DNA of 64,000 nucleotides from Duganella levis (GTDB lineage: Bacteria > Pseudomonadota > Gammaproteobacteria > Burkholderiales > Burkholderiaceae_D). Shown here one piece after another: positions 47,557 through 56,773 of the stretch. The notes beneath the pieces are model-generated. The model worked only from the letters and a program-made list of their open reading frames with translations. It was not told where the DNA came from and searched no databases. Every line of letters starts with the position of its first letter. Position 1 is the stretch's first letter. Both the position numbers and the translations under genes were made by a program. The stretch covers positions 186,001 through 250,000 of the forward strand of contig NZ_WWCT01000002.1 in NCBI RefSeq assembly GCF_009857605.1, in the 5' to 3' direction.

Positions 47557-49755
47557 ATGATCAAACTGTCGAAGATGCACAAGCGCCTGCTGGCGCTGAG
47601 CGCCGTATTGCCTATCGGTACCGCCCTGGCGCAGACTGACGCCGCCAGCACCACCCAGCCGCAGCTGGAAACCGTGACCGTGACCGCCCAGCGCCGCGCG
47701 GAAAACATCAAGGATGTACCGGTCTCCGTGACCATGCTGAGCGGCGAAAAACTGGACGTGCTGTTGTCCGGCGGTCAGGACATCCGCTTCCTGGCAGGCA
47801 AAGTGCCTTCGCTGAACGTTGAATCGTCGAACGGCCGTACCTTCCCGCGCTTCTACATCCGCGGCTACGGCAACACCGACTTCTCGACCTTCGCTTCGCA
47901 GCCAGTGTCGCTGATCTATGACGACGTGGTGCAAGAGAACGGTATCCTGAAAGGCTTCCCGGTCTTCGACGTGGCCGGCGTGGAAGTGCTGCGCGGCCCA
48001 CAGGGCACGCTGTTCGGTCGCAACACCCCAGCCGGTGTGGTCAAGTTTGATTCGGCCAAGCCGAACCTGGACAAGATCGAAGGCTACTACAGCGCTTCGC
48101 TGGCCACCCACAAGACCTCCAGCGTTGAAGCCGCCGCCAATATTCCGCTGTCGAGCGAATGGGCCATGCGCGTGTCGACCCTGCGCCAGCACCGCGACGA
48201 CTTCGTCGACAACACCTTCACCAAGCAGAACGACTCGCTGGAAGGCTACAACGAACACGCCGAGCGCGTCCAGTTCCTGTACAAGCCAAGCACCACCTTC
48301 AACGCCCTGTTCAACGTGCACTCGCGCACCACCGACGGCAGCGCCCGTCTGTTCCGCGCCAACATCATCAAGAAGGGCACCAACGATCTGGTCGACGACT
48401 ACGACTTCACCAAGATCAGCACCAACGGCCTGAACATGCAGAACCTGCGCACCAACGGCGCCAACGTTCGCTTGACCTGGGACCTGGGTTCGGTCAAGCT
48501 GTTCTCGATCACCGGCTACGAAGGCGTGGACAACTACTACAGCCGCGGCGACATCGACGGCGGCACGCCGAGCGGCCCAGGCTTCATTCCGTTCCAGGTG
48601 CAAACCGGTGGCGGGCTGAGCGGCCTGAAGCAGTACACCCAGGAATTCCGCGTTGAGTCGAAAAACGCAGGTCCGCTGAACTGGCAGACCGGCGTCTACT
48701 ACTTCAAGGAAAGTGGCGACGGCTTCAGCGACAACTTCGACAGCAACACCCAAGTGCAGACTTCGCACCTGGCCAGCCATCAGAACAACGAAGCCTACGC
48801 AGTGTTCGGTTCGGTATCGTATGACGTGTCGAGCGACTTCACCGTGCGCGGCGGCGTGCGTTACACCCACGACCAGAAAGACTTCCGCACCGTGTCGGCA
48901 GTCAACGTGGTACAGGTCGGCGCCACCTCGGTGGACGAGAGCAAGAACAAGGCAAACTGGGACCTGAGCGGCACCTACAAGCTGAACAAGGACGTCAGCG
49001 CCTACGCCCGCGTAGCGACTGGCTTCCGCGCACCATCGATCGCCGCAGCGTCGGCATCGGTGCCGATCACCGTGGCCGATGCGGAAACCATCACCTCGTA
49101 TGAAGCCGGCATCAAGGCCGACCTGTTCAACCGCCGCGCCCGCGCGTCGCTGAGCGTGTTCGACTTCGAAGTCAAGAACCAGCAGCTGACCGTGGTTGGC
49201 GGCAACTCCAACGTCACCAAGCTGATCAACGCTGCCAAGAGCAAGGGTCGCGGCCTGGAAGGCGAGATCGAAGGCTTCATCACGCCTGACTTCAAGACCA
49301 CGCTGAGCGGTTCGTACAACTTCACCAAGATCGAAGATCCAAACCTGTACGTCGCGAAATGCGCGCAGTGCACGATCACCAATCCGATCGGCGCCAACGG
49401 CCTGGTCTCGATCAACGGCAACCCGCTGCCGCAAGCAGCCAAGTGGATCTTCAACGCCACCGCGCGTTACAACTGGCCACTGGCGAACGGCAACCTGTTC
49501 GTGCTGACCGACTGGTCGTATCGCAGCAAAGTGAACTTCTTCCTGTATGAAGCGAAAGAGTTCACCGGCAAAGCCCTGACCGAAGGCGGCCTGCGCACGG
49601 GTTACAACTGGGATGGCGGCAAGTATGAAGTCGCCGCCTTCGTGCGTAACATCACCGACAAGCAACAAGTCATCGGCGCGATCGACTTCAACAACCTGAC
49701 CGGCTTCGTCAACGAGCCACGTCAGTTTGGCGTGCAGTTCCGCGGCAACTTCTAA
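47557..49755 (+). CDS. TonB-dependent outer-membrane receptor
   Basis: 732 residues with a Sec signal (AVLPIGTALAQTD, cleavage near residue 24). The TonB box is probably LETVTVTAQR (~36-45). The plug domain contains KDVPVSVTMLSGEKL and VEVLRGPQGTLFGRNTPAGVV, followed by a 22-strand-type beta-barrel that ends in Phe (QFRGNF), the usual outer-membrane insertion signal. The short EVLRGPQGTLFGRNT motif resembles the Caulobacter/Sphingomonas type receptors for sugars or plant compounds; the ligand is unknown. No TonB, ExbB or regulator gene is adjacent. Confidence 0.95.
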   Translation: MIKLSKMHKRLLALSAVLPIGTALAQTDAASTTQPQLETVTVTAQRRAENIKDVPVSVTMLSGEKLDVLLSGGQDIRFLAGKVPSLNVESSNGRTFPRFYIRGYGNTDFSTFASQPVSLIYDDVVQENGILKGFPVFDVAGVEVLRGPQGTLFGRNTPAGVVKFDSAKPNLDKIEGYYSASLATHKTSSVEAAANIPLSSEWAMRVSTLRQHRDDFVDNTFTKQNDSLEGYNEHAERVQFLYKPSTTFNALFNVHSRTTDGSARLFRANIIKKGTNDLVDDYDFTKISTNGLNMQNLRTNGANVRLTWDLGSVKLFSITGYEGVDNYYSRGDIDGGTPSGPGFIPFQVQTGGGLSGLKQYTQEFRVESKNAGPLNWQTGVYYFKESGDGFSDNFDSNTQVQTSHLASHQNNEAYAVFGSVSYDVSSDFTVRGGVRYTHDQKDFRTVSAVNVVQVGATSVDESKNKANWDLSGTYKLNKDVSAYARVATGFRAPSIAAASASVPITVADAETITSYEAGIKADLFNRRARASLSVFDFEVKNQQLTVVGGNSNVTKLINAAKSKGRGLEGEIEGFITPDFKTTLSGSYNFTKIEDPNLYVAKCAQCTITNPIGANGLVSINGNPLPQAAKWIFNATARYNWPLANGNLFVLTDWSYRSKVNFFLYEAKEFTGKALTEGGLRTGYNWDGGKYEVAAFVRNITDKQQVIGAIDFNNLTGFVNEPRQFGVQFRGNF

Positions 49756-49772
49756 GAAATTGCCGTTCAGCC

Positions 49773-49801
49773 TAGACAGCTGAAAACGGGCCGTATATAA
49801 T
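49773..49801 (+). promoter_or_regulatory. Promoter of tRNA-Asn copy 4
   Basis: TAGACA at 49773-49778, 17-base spacer, TATAAT at 49796-49801, then a GC-rich discriminator (GCGGCC) typical of stable-RNA promoters under stringent control. Confidence 0.85.
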
Positions 49802-49812
49802 GCGGCCTCTTT

Positions 49813-49888
49813 TCCCTGATAGCTCAGTTGGTAGAGCGACGGACTGTTAATCCGCAGGTCCCTGGTTCGAGTCCAGGTCGGGGAGCCA
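49813..49888 (+). tRNA. tRNA-Asn (GTT), copy 4
   Basis: Same 76 bases as copies 1-3, about 7 kb downstream of copy 3. Encoded CCA at the end. Strong promoter and a terminator related to that of copy 1. Confidence 0.98.
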
Positions 49889-49896
49889 GAATAAAG

Positions 49897-49926
49897 AAAA
49901 GCCCAATCCTTACAGGTTGGGCTTTT
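49897..49926 (+). terminator. Terminator after tRNA-Asn copy 4
   Basis: AAAAGCCCAA (49897-49906) pairs with TTGGGCTTTT at 49917-49926, with extra pairs in the loop; T5 at the end. Nearly symmetric, so it may also serve the convergent DUF2322 gene. Confidence 0.85.
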
Positions 49927-49931
49927 TGTTT

Positions 49932-50261
49932 TTACAGGCCTTTTACCTGCAGGGTTTGTGCCGGCGTTTGAATGTTGAACAGGCGATCAATGTTGGGATG
50001 TTTGCCGGGGTTGGCGCGGGCATCCTGGGTGTGTTCGGCATAAATCTTCAGGCCAAGCGCCGCTGCTTCAGGGGTAATCGCGCCGAGTGTTTCGGCCAGC
50101 CAGCCATACACCCGCAGTGATCCCGCCTGGCCTGGTTTATTTTCGATCTTTGCCACTGGCGTGCCGGACTGGTCGACCAGTTCGATGGCTGCAACTGTAT
50201 CCATTGCAGGAAGCAAGGACAGGTTGTCGGAAAATTTATCGTTGAAGCTAGGTAGTTGCAT
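49932..50261 (-). CDS. DUF2322-family protein
   Basis: 109 residues. Family core near the end, AEHTQDARANPGKHPNIDRL, and ENKPGQAGSLRVYGWLAE in the middle. Cytoplasmic, no signal or membrane segment. Function unknown. It shares a bidirectional terminator with the convergent tRNA-Asn copy 4. Confidence 0.85.
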   Translation of the reverse strand: MQLPSFNDKFSDNLSLLPAMDTVAAIELVDQSGTPVAKIENKPGQAGSLRVYGWLAETLGAITPEAAALGLKIYAEHTQDARANPGKHPNIDRLFNIQTPAQTLQVKGL

Positions 50262-50316
50262 AGAGACTCTTACACGTGTTCATGGGTTAAAAACGGTATT
50301 TTGTCATATGCGGACG

Positions 50317-50344
50317 AAAAAAGGCCCGTGAGCAATCACGGGCC
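50317..50344 (-). terminator. Rho-independent terminator of the flavodoxin-like gene
   Basis: Nine-base GC-rich stem (50323-50331 with 50336-50344), extended by A-T pairs, loop GCAA. Read on the minus strand it is followed by six T. It lies 20 bases past the stop. Confidence 0.9.
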
Positions 50345-50363
50345 TTTTGCGTTTGGACGCGGA

Positions 50364-50918
50364 TTACTTGGCCAGACGGCCCGCGATGTCAGCCACGCGC
50401 TTGCCGTAGGACTTGGCGGTGTCCAGGTCGCCTTGCGGGATTTCCTCCACGCTGGCGTCCGATGGCGATTGCACCAGCAGGCCGACCGAGCCGCCCAGGT
50501 TGTTCAGGTCGGTGCGTTGTGCGGCCTTGGTGTTGGCTGGCGACAGGCCCAGGCTGACCCAGATGCCGCCGTGTTGCGACGCCAGCGTTTGCAGGGCGAT
50601 CAGCGAGACTTGTTTGTCGCCGTTGAAGCTGGCACTGTTGGTAAAGCCGCCGAACACTTTGTCTTGCCACGCGCGCGTGAACCAGGCCTTGGAGGTGGCA
50701 TCGGCAAATTTTTTGAACTGCCAGCTCGGGCTGCCCATGTAGGTCGGGGCGCCGAAGATGATGGCGTCAGCCGCCTGCAGTTTTTCCCAGCCGCCTTCCG
50801 GCAGGTTGCCTTCGGCATCGATGGCCAGCAGCTCGCCGCTGGCGCCTTCGCTCACGTATTCGGCGACGCGCTTGGTGTGGCCGTAGCCCGAATGGTAGAC
50901 AACGATAGTCTTGCTCAT
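50364..50918 (-). CDS. Flavodoxin-family NAD(P)H-dependent reductase
   Basis: 184 residues from the ATG at 50918 (MSKTIVVYHSGYGHT), preceded by AAGGG; the frame extends 15 codons further without a ribosome site. The FMN phosphate loop HSGYGHTKRVA and the second FMN loop GAPTYMGSPSWQFK identify a WrbA/flavodoxin-like fold. Probably a soluble quinone or flavin reductase; partners unknown. It has its own terminator and is divergent from poxB. Confidence 0.88.
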   Translation of the reverse strand: MSKTIVVYHSGYGHTKRVAEYVSEGASGELLAIDAEGNLPEGGWEKLQAADAIIFGAPTYMGSPSWQFKKFADATSKAWFTRAWQDKVFGGFTNSASFNGDKQVSLIALQTLASQHGGIWVSLGLSPANTKAAQRTDLNNLGGSVGLLVQSPSDASVEEIPQGDLDTAKSYGKRVADIAGRLAK

Positions 50919-51119
50919 ATATGCCCTTGTGTGGATGTTGGATTCTGAAGTGTAAAGCACCAATACCGGACTCGTAAGTACGCACCCAAAAGTTAGTGCT
51001 GGCTACTGCCCATCTGAGGATTGGAGCGTGCGCCACGGATGGCTACACTCAGCAATCATACTATCCGGCAGCAATCATGCTATCTGCCTATTGTTAGACC
51101 TTTCCCTGGAGATTCGACT

Positions 51120-52841
51120 ATGAGTGGTACGGCAGCAGACTACATGGCACATACCCTGGCCCAGGCCGGCGTCAAGCGCATCTACGGCGTGGTGGGCGAT
51201 TCCCTGAACGGCTTTACCGACTCGCTGCGGCGCCGGAAGGAGATCGAATGGATCCATATGCGTCACGAGGAGGGGGCGGCCTTTGCCGCCGGCGCCGAAG
51301 CCCATTTGACCGGCGAACTGGCGGTCTGCGCCGGCAGCTGCGGCCCCGGTAACTTGCACCTGATTAACGGCCTGTTCGATTGCCAGCGCAGCGGCGTGCC
51401 GGTGCTGGCGATTGCCGCGCATATTCCGAGTAGCGAGATCGGCATCGATTATTTCCAGTCCACCCATCCTGAGAGCCTGTTCAAGGAGTGCAGCCATTAT
51501 GTCGAGCTGGTGTCGAATCCGGCCATGCTGCCGCAAGTGCTGCATCGGGCGATGCGGGTGGCAGTGGCCAAGCGTGGCGTGGCGGTGGTGGTGATTCCGG
51601 GTGACGTGGCGCTGAGCAAGTTGGACGCCAAGCCGCCGCACTGGCTGCTGCCGACTGCGCCGGTGGTATTGCCGACGGCGGCCGAGATCGATCAGCTGGC
51701 TGAGCTGCTGAATGGCTCGGAGCGGGTAGCGCTGTTCTGCGGCGCTGGGTGCGCCGGCGCGCACGCGGAAATCATGCAGCTCGCGCACAAGCTGCAAGCA
51801 CCGATTGTGCATACCTTGCGCGGCAAGGAGCATCTGGAATACGACAATCCCTACGACGTCGGCATGACCGGCCTGGTCGGCTTTGCCTCCGGCTACAAGG
51901 CCATGAAGCGTTGCGACACGTTGCTGATCTTGGGCGCTGATTTCCCCTATCGCCAGTTCTTCCCCGAGCAGGCGAAGATTGCCCAGATCGACTTGCGGCC
52001 GGAAGCGCTGGGCAACCGTTGTCCGTTGACGCTGGGGTTGCTTGGCGGCGTCAAGGACACGCTGGACGCGCTGCTGCCGAAGCTGGCCGTCAAGACCGAT
52101 AGCAGCTTCCTGCACAGCGCGCAGGAAGACTATGTGACGGCGCGCAAGGATCTGGATAGTCTGGCTGAGCTGGATGAGAACACGCGGGCGATTCATCCGC
52201 AGGCGGTTACACGTTTGGTCAGCGAGTTGGCGGCGGACGATGCCATCTTCACGTGCGACGTCGGCACGCCGATCGCGTGGACGGCGCGCTATCTGAAGGT
52301 GAACGGCAAGCGGCGCATCGTCGGCTCGTTCAACCATGGTTCGATGGCCAACGCCATGTTGCACGCCATCGGCGCGCAGGTGTCGCATCCCGACCGGCAG
52401 GTGATTTCATTCTCCGGCGATGGTGGCTTTTCGATGATGATGGGCGAGTTTGTCACGCTGTTGCAGCTGGGCCTGCCGGTGAAGATCATCCTGCTCAACA
52501 ACGGCACGCTGGGCTTTGTTGAAATGGAGATGAAGGCCAACGGTTTCCTCGATACCGGCTGCGATTTGCATAATCCTAATTTTGCCGCGATGGCGGAGGC
52601 GATGGGCATCAAGGGGATCCGGGTGGAACAGCCGGGCGAACTGGAACCGGCGATCCGTGAGGCGTTGGCGCATGATGGCCCAGCGCTGGTGGATGTGGTG
52701 AGCGCCCGCCAGGAACTGATCATGCCGCCGACTACCACAGCGGAGGAGGCCGGCAAATTCGGCCTGTTCATGCTGAAAGCCGTGATGGACGGCCGCGCCG
52801 CCGAGCTCATCGATCTGGCGAAGGTAAACCTGTTGCGCTAG
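51120..52841 (+). CDS. poxB: Pyruvate:quinone oxidoreductase (PoxB-like), thiamine diphosphate dependent
   Basis: 573 residues from the ATG at 51120 with GGAG upstream. The ThDP-binding C-terminal domain has [33 protein letters not shown] (short core [11 protein letters not shown]). The N-terminal PYR domain has the catalytic Glu in [13 protein letters not shown], and the central FAD domain has [21 protein letters not shown]. Oxidises pyruvate to acetate and CO2, passing electrons to ubiquinone at the membrane; typical of stationary phase, and rpoS-dependent in E. coli. The C-terminal 25 residues, the lipid-binding tail in E. coli, differ. It is convergent with the next gene by one base. Confidence 0.93.
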   Translation: MSGTAADYMAHTLAQAGVKRIYGVVGDSLNGFTDSLRRRKEIEWIHMRHEEGAAFAAGAEAHLTGELAVCAGSCGPGNLHLINGLFDCQRSGVPVLAIAAHIPSSEIGIDYFQSTHPESLFKECSHYVELVSNPAMLPQVLHRAMRVAVAKRGVAVVVIPGDVALSKLDAKPPHWLLPTAPVVLPTAAEIDQLAELLNGSERVALFCGAGCAGAHAEIMQLAHKLQAPIVHTLRGKEHLEYDNPYDVGMTGLVGFASGYKAMKRCDTLLILGADFPYRQFFPEQAKIAQIDLRPEALGNRCPLTLGLLGGVKDTLDALLPKLAVKTDSSFLHSAQEDYVTARKDLDSLAELDENTRAIHPQAVTRLVSELAADDAIFTCDVGTPIAWTARYLKVNGKRRIVGSFNHGSMANAMLHAIGAQVSHPDRQVISFSGDGGFSMMMGEFVTLLQLGLPVKIILLNNGTLGFVEMEMKANGFLDTGCDLHNPNFAAMAEAMGIKGIRVEQPGELEPAIREALAHDGPALVDVVSARQELIMPPTTTAEEAGKFGLFMLKAVMDGRAAELIDLAKVNLLR

Positions 52842-54089
52842 TCAGGCCGAAGTGCCGCAGTGGCTGCAATGGAAGGCCAGTAGACGTCGTGGCTGGCCAC
52901 ATTGCCGGCAGGGGGCTGCCTGGCTGGCGCCGCAGACTTCGCACCAGGCTTGTTCCTTGCCGCGCAGTTTTTCGCCACAGTGCTGACATTGAGCTTTGCG
53001 CAGGCGAATCAGGCGCAGCCGGGCAGCACTGAACAAAGTGCGTTGTGCGATGTAGATCAGCAGCAGCCCGCCGGCGATGCACGCAACGATGAGCAGGTAG
53101 TACCAGATGAAGTCGAGTCGCCATTGTTCGAGACTCGGCAGCAGCCAGTAGAGCAATTCCTCAGGCAGCAGTTCTTCAATAAAATACAGCAGCCGCAGTA
53201 GCATCGGAATGGCGCACACGAGGATGATGTGTGATGACACCAGAATCTGGGTATCTTGTTGCCGCTTGATTGAATGCGCGTTCCAAAAGATGGCAAATAG
53301 CAGCGGCACCAAGATAAAGACTGCCTGGATGCCCAACACTTTCAGGGGGTACCAGAATTGCCGGCTTTCGTAGCGAATCTCTTCCTTCTTGAATTCGCTA
53401 TCGATGGGTAAGGATGCCAGGTACTGTAGGTAGGCAAGGATGTGAGGGTTTTGCGCCATAGCGATAGCTGCATTATGCTGCTGCTGTTTCAAAGCGGCCA
53501 ACGTCTCAGTCAATTCGTCGATGGTGCTTTTAGTGTGGGCCGCATCAGCGGGCAGAATGGAGTCGCTGCGGCTTTGACGGGCAATTTTCTCCAGCAGTGC
53601 AGTGCTATAGCTGCTTTTCAGTTCTTTGATCTCAGACTCGATCTTGTCAATTTCTGTTTCGAGCGCTTTGCGCTCCTCGGCCAGTGGTCGTAATTGCGGC
53701 ATCGCATTATCGATGGCGGCCAGCCATTTATCCCGGATGTGAACGCAGATTGCCGGGATTTCGTCGTGCGCATTACTGAAGCCGTTGCTAACGGCTGCTT
53801 TGTTGTCTTTCATGGCGGTGACAAACCAACCGATGGCGTCCGCGCGTTCGGCAGCGGTGCTGTGGGCAAGGAGTTGCTGAGACGCCGCCGCACAATTGTC
53901 TGAGATAGGATGAACGGGAATCGCAATGGTGCGGCCGGCGTGTTGAGTGCCCTCAAATAGCAGACTCAAAACATACCCGTCCAGCGCAAATACCAACAGG
54001 AGCGCAAACCAGGAAAGGCGCCGTGTGCCAGTGTGGCGTGTTAGCCTTTGCCATTTGGTTTTGATTATTTTCGTGATTGCAGCCCACAT
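52842..54089 (-). CDS. Coiled-coil membrane protein with C-terminal zinc ribbons
   Basis: 415 residues. One membrane helix near residues 25-45, a periplasmic region with a coiled coil (~132-170, EERKALETEIDKIESEIKEL), then three helices (~255-355). The cytoplasmic C-terminus has four CxxC knuckles: CQHCGEKL, CEVCGAS, CRQCGQP and CSHCG, enough for two zinc ribbons. I do not recognise a family. The layout suggests a membrane sensor or scaffold with a nucleic-acid- or protein-binding tail; that is inference. It is the only gene between poxB and the GST, on the opposite strand. Confidence 0.78.
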   Translation of the reverse strand: MWAAITKIIKTKWQRLTRHTGTRRLSWFALLLVFALDGYVLSLLFEGTQHAGRTIAIPVHPISDNCAAASQQLLAHSTAAERADAIGWFVTAMKDNKAAVSNGFSNAHDEIPAICVHIRDKWLAAIDNAMPQLRPLAEERKALETEIDKIESEIKELKSSYSTALLEKIARQSRSDSILPADAAHTKSTIDELTETLAALKQQQHNAAIAMAQNPHILAYLQYLASLPIDSEFKKEEIRYESRQFWYPLKVLGIQAVFILVPLLFAIFWNAHSIKRQQDTQILVSSHIILVCAIPMLLRLLYFIEELLPEELLYWLLPSLEQWRLDFIWYYLLIVACIAGGLLLIYIAQRTLFSAARLRLIRLRKAQCQHCGEKLRGKEQAWCEVCGASQAAPCRQCGQPRRLLAFHCSHCGTSA

Positions 54090-54238
54090 GGTCGTCGCTC
54101 CATTGATCGGGGTAGGCGCCTATTGTTGACTGATCGGAGCAGGAAAGAATTGCTATTGGTCAAATTCAGGGTGCTCCAGCGCGTTTCTCTCTCTTCGGTG
54201 ATAATCGGGCTATCTTTTCTTTTGAGAGCCCGTATCCC

Positions 54239-54943
54239 ATGAGCGATCTGTCCGCATTCCCTATCACCGGCAAATGGCCGGCCCAGCATCCTGAGCGCAT
54301 TCAACTGTACTCGTTGCCGACGCCGAATGGCGTGAAGGTGTCGATTGCGCTGGAGGAAACCGGGCTGGCCTACGAGCCGCATCTGGTCAGCTTTGAGACC
54401 AACGATCAGATGTCGCCGGAATTCCTGTCGCTGAATCCGAACAACAAGATTCCCGCCATCCTCGATCCGAACGGTCCGGACGGCAAGCCGCTGGCGTTGT
54501 TCGAGTCCGGCGCGATTCTGCTGTATATCGCCGACAAGACGGGCCAGCTCATTCCGCAGGACGCGGCTGGTCGCTACGAAACCATCCAGTGGCTGATGTT
54601 CCAGATGGGCGGCGTTGGCCCGATGTTCGGCCAGGTCGGCTTCTTCCACAAGTTTGCCGGCAAGGATTACGAGGACAAGCGTCCGCGCGACCGTTACATC
54701 AACGAAGCCAAGCGTCTGCTGGGCGTGCTGGAGCAGCGTCTGGAAGGCCGTGTGTGGATCATGGGCGATACCTACACCATCGCCGACATCGCCATCTTCC
54801 CGTGGATTCGCAATCTGGTCGGCTTTTACGGCGCTGGCGATCTGGTCGAGTTCAGCAAGTTCACCAATGTGCAGCGCGTGCTGGCGGAGTTCGTTGCGCG
54901 TCCAGCCGTGGCGAAGGGCCTGGAAATCCCCAAGCGCGGTTAA
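54239..54943 (+). CDS. Glutathione S-transferase, YfcG/nu-like
   Basis: 234 residues. N-terminal thioredoxin-like domain with QLYSLPTPNGVKVSIALEE and the glutathione-binding NPNNKIPAILDP and FESGAILLYIA. The C-terminal helical domain has the WLMFQMGGVGPMFGQVGFF segment and the capping motif YTIADIAIFPW. Resembles YfcG/YghU, which act as disulfide-bond reductases with little transferase activity (family knowledge). Monocistronic; the hypothetical minus-strand gene begins at its stop. Confidence 0.93.
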   Translation: MSDLSAFPITGKWPAQHPERIQLYSLPTPNGVKVSIALEETGLAYEPHLVSFETNDQMSPEFLSLNPNNKIPAILDPNGPDGKPLALFESGAILLYIADKTGQLIPQDAAGRYETIQWLMFQMGGVGPMFGQVGFFHKFAGKDYEDKRPRDRYINEAKRLLGVLEQRLEGRVWIMGDTYTIADIAIFPWIRNLVGFYGAGDLVEFSKFTNVQRVLAEFVARPAVAKGLEIPKRG

Positions 54944-55732
54944 TTAGTGCGCTGGCGCGCGGCAGGCGGCGTCCGTATCCCAGCGGCCGGAGCAGATGCG
55001 CGACCGGCACAGCATGCCTTCGATCACGCCTAGCTGTTTGCAGCGCGCTAGAAGTTGCACGGTGCTGTCGCCGTCCTGGCGTTCGACAACGTCGCGGCTG
55101 CGTTCGGGCGTGACGGAGGTTGGTTTGCCAGCATGTGCTACCAATGCGGTGAGCAGGGTGACGTCGGTGTCGGCGGTGGCGGGCGGAGAAACGTTGGCCG
55201 ACGCGGCCGTTGCGCGCGCAGGCGGTGGGGTGGTGGGCTTGCTTGCTGCCGCGACCAGCGCCCGTGGCGTCTGCGGATGCGTTGCTGCCTGCGGCGATGC
55301 ACTCGCCGTATTCGCCGCACCGGCCGCGTTGGCGATGGCCACTGTCGCTGCGGTCGGCGTCTCGGCCTCGACGACGGCCTCGTTCGCTGCCACATTGACG
55401 ATGGCGGCTGCCTGCGCCGTCTCCGCCACAGGCTGAGCGGGCACCGCTTGGCGTGTCGCTACATGCGCAATCGCGCCGCCACTGTCGCTGCTGCGGAACG
55501 TTTCCGGCGTGATGCTGCGGTCGTGCAGCAGCCACGCCATGACGCACATCAATAGCAGTAAGCCACACAATCCTATCGTCCAGCCATCGATGGTCCAGCC
55601 CGGCACGCTGGCGGCGCGGACTGGCGTTTTGGTGCCATGCTCCAGATGCGCCAGGATGCGCTTGTCCGTCGCCGGACGGTGTGAACTGGCGGCGCCGGCC
55701 ATCAGGTCCGGCTTCGGTTTCGACGTTTCCAC
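54944..55732 (-). CDS. Unknown single-pass membrane protein with Cys-rich C-terminus
   Basis: 262 residues from a GTG at 55732 with AAGGGG six bases upstream; ATG at 55702 is an alternative. The open frame runs much further upstream but only as shadow of the next two genes. A cytoplasmic part is followed by one membrane helix (~56-76, GWTIGLCGLLLLMCVMAWLL) and a long Ala/Pro/Thr-rich linker. A C-terminal domain has four Cys (LARCKQLG, GMLCRSRICSG, DAACRA). It is divergent from the M15 peptidase gene and next to T6SS genes, so a T6SS accessory role is possible. I do not recognise it. Confidence 0.72.
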   Translation of the reverse strand: METSKPKPDLMAGAASSHRPATDKRILAHLEHGTKTPVRAASVPGWTIDGWTIGLCGLLLLMCVMAWLLHDRSITPETFRSSDSGGAIAHVATRQAVPAQPVAETAQAAAIVNVAANEAVVEAETPTAATVAIANAAGAANTASASPQAATHPQTPRALVAAASKPTTPPPARATAASANVSPPATADTDVTLLTALVAHAGKPTSVTPERSRDVVERQDGDSTVQLLARCKQLGVIEGMLCRSRICSGRWDTDAACRAPAH

Positions 55733-55834
55733 AATATCCCCCTTGCGTTTGATCTGGCCGATATCGCCGAGCTGCGAACGGCCTACGATGCAGTGTCCGG
55801 TCTGCGGCAGGGGGCCGTTTTGATGGAGCGCACC

Positions 55835-56674
55835 ATGTTTCTCTTTTCCATGCTCTTGTTCTTCGTATTGACGTGTTTTTGCGCCTGGCTGCTGCTGTTT
55901 CCCGCCGGCCGCGAGATGGTTGTGCAGTCGCTGGGCCTGCTGGGCAGCCGGATGGGACGGAGATTGCGCGGCGGTTATCAGCAGGGCGTGCAGCAGGCGG
56001 CAGGACTGGGCCGCGAGGCGGGTGGCCGTGTGCATCGGGTGTTGAGTTTTTTGAAGCGGCGCTATCTGCTGTTGCTGGCCGCCCTGGTGCTGCTGACGGT
56101 GCCGCCGCTGCTGGCGCTGATGCTCAGTGGCCGCAGCATGCTGTCCGGCTACGACAGCGATACGCACGCCATCAATGATCAGATCGCCGGCTTGCTGCAA
56201 GGCGAGCAACTGACCGCCCCCACGCCGCCACCGCCGCTGGTATTCACCACCGCCGAGGTGACGCTGGTGCGGCCGATGCTCGACAGCGCCAACCGCAACT
56301 GGCAACTGCTCGACCCGGCCTTCGCGCAGCGCTTGCTGCTGGTGTTCCGCATCATGAAGGAGCGCCACGGCTACGACATGGCGATTCTGGAGGGCTATCG
56401 CAGCCCGGAGCGGCAGAACACGCTGGCCGCCGCCGGTCCCAGCGTGACCAACGCCAAGGCCTTCCAGAGCTATCACCAGTTCGGCCTGGCCGCCGACTGC
56501 GCCTTTCTGCGCGACGGCAAACTGGTGATTTCGGAAAAGGATCCCTGGGCCATGCGCGGCTATCAGCTCTACGGCGTCGCCGCCGAAGCCGCCGGCCTGA
56601 CCTGGGGCGGGCGCTGGACCATGATGGACTTCGGCCACACCGAATTGCGCGTGCCGGGCACGGTGAAGAAGTAA
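55835..56674 (+). CDS. M15-family peptidoglycan peptidase, TagX-like
   Basis: 279 residues from the ATG at 55835 with GGAG six bases upstream; ATG at 55823 is possible. Two N-terminal membrane helices (~1-21 and ~71-91) precede the peptidase domain. Catalytic site: S-x-H-x-x-G-x-A-x-D with H214 and D221 (SYHQFGLAAD), and H268 in DFGHTEL. VanY/L-Ala-D-Glu-type enzymes share this pattern. In Acinetobacter, TagX of the same class is a peptidoglycan endopeptidase encoded in the T6SS locus and required for assembly. Here it lies just before a tssM-derived gene, which supports that reading. Confidence 0.88.
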   Translation: MFLFSMLLFFVLTCFCAWLLLFPAGREMVVQSLGLLGSRMGRRLRGGYQQGVQQAAGLGREAGGRVHRVLSFLKRRYLLLLAALVLLTVPPLLALMLSGRSMLSGYDSDTHAINDQIAGLLQGEQLTAPTPPPPLVFTTAEVTLVRPMLDSANRNWQLLDPAFAQRLLLVFRIMKERHGYDMAILEGYRSPERQNTLAAAGPSVTNAKAFQSYHQFGLAADCAFLRDGKLVISEKDPWAMRGYQLYGVAAEAAGLTWGGRWTMMDFGHTELRVPGTVKK

Positions 56675-56773
56675 GCGCCATTGTTCTTGCGCAAGAAATC
56701 CCCGCTTTGTTGATGGCAACATTGATCGGTCCGCCCGCCGCCTGGGCGTCGCCGTCTTCGCCGGACACCTTCT

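Noticed and set aside
47521..49668. 715-codon open frame antisense to the TonB receptor
   Set aside because: Composition is that of a GC-rich shadow frame, without domain or ribosome site, and the plus-strand receptor is complete.
42118..49888. Integrated prophage or integrative element between tRNA-Asn copies
   Set aside because: No integrase, phage or transfer gene and no partial tRNA repeat at an end; only the identical full tRNA genes were seen.
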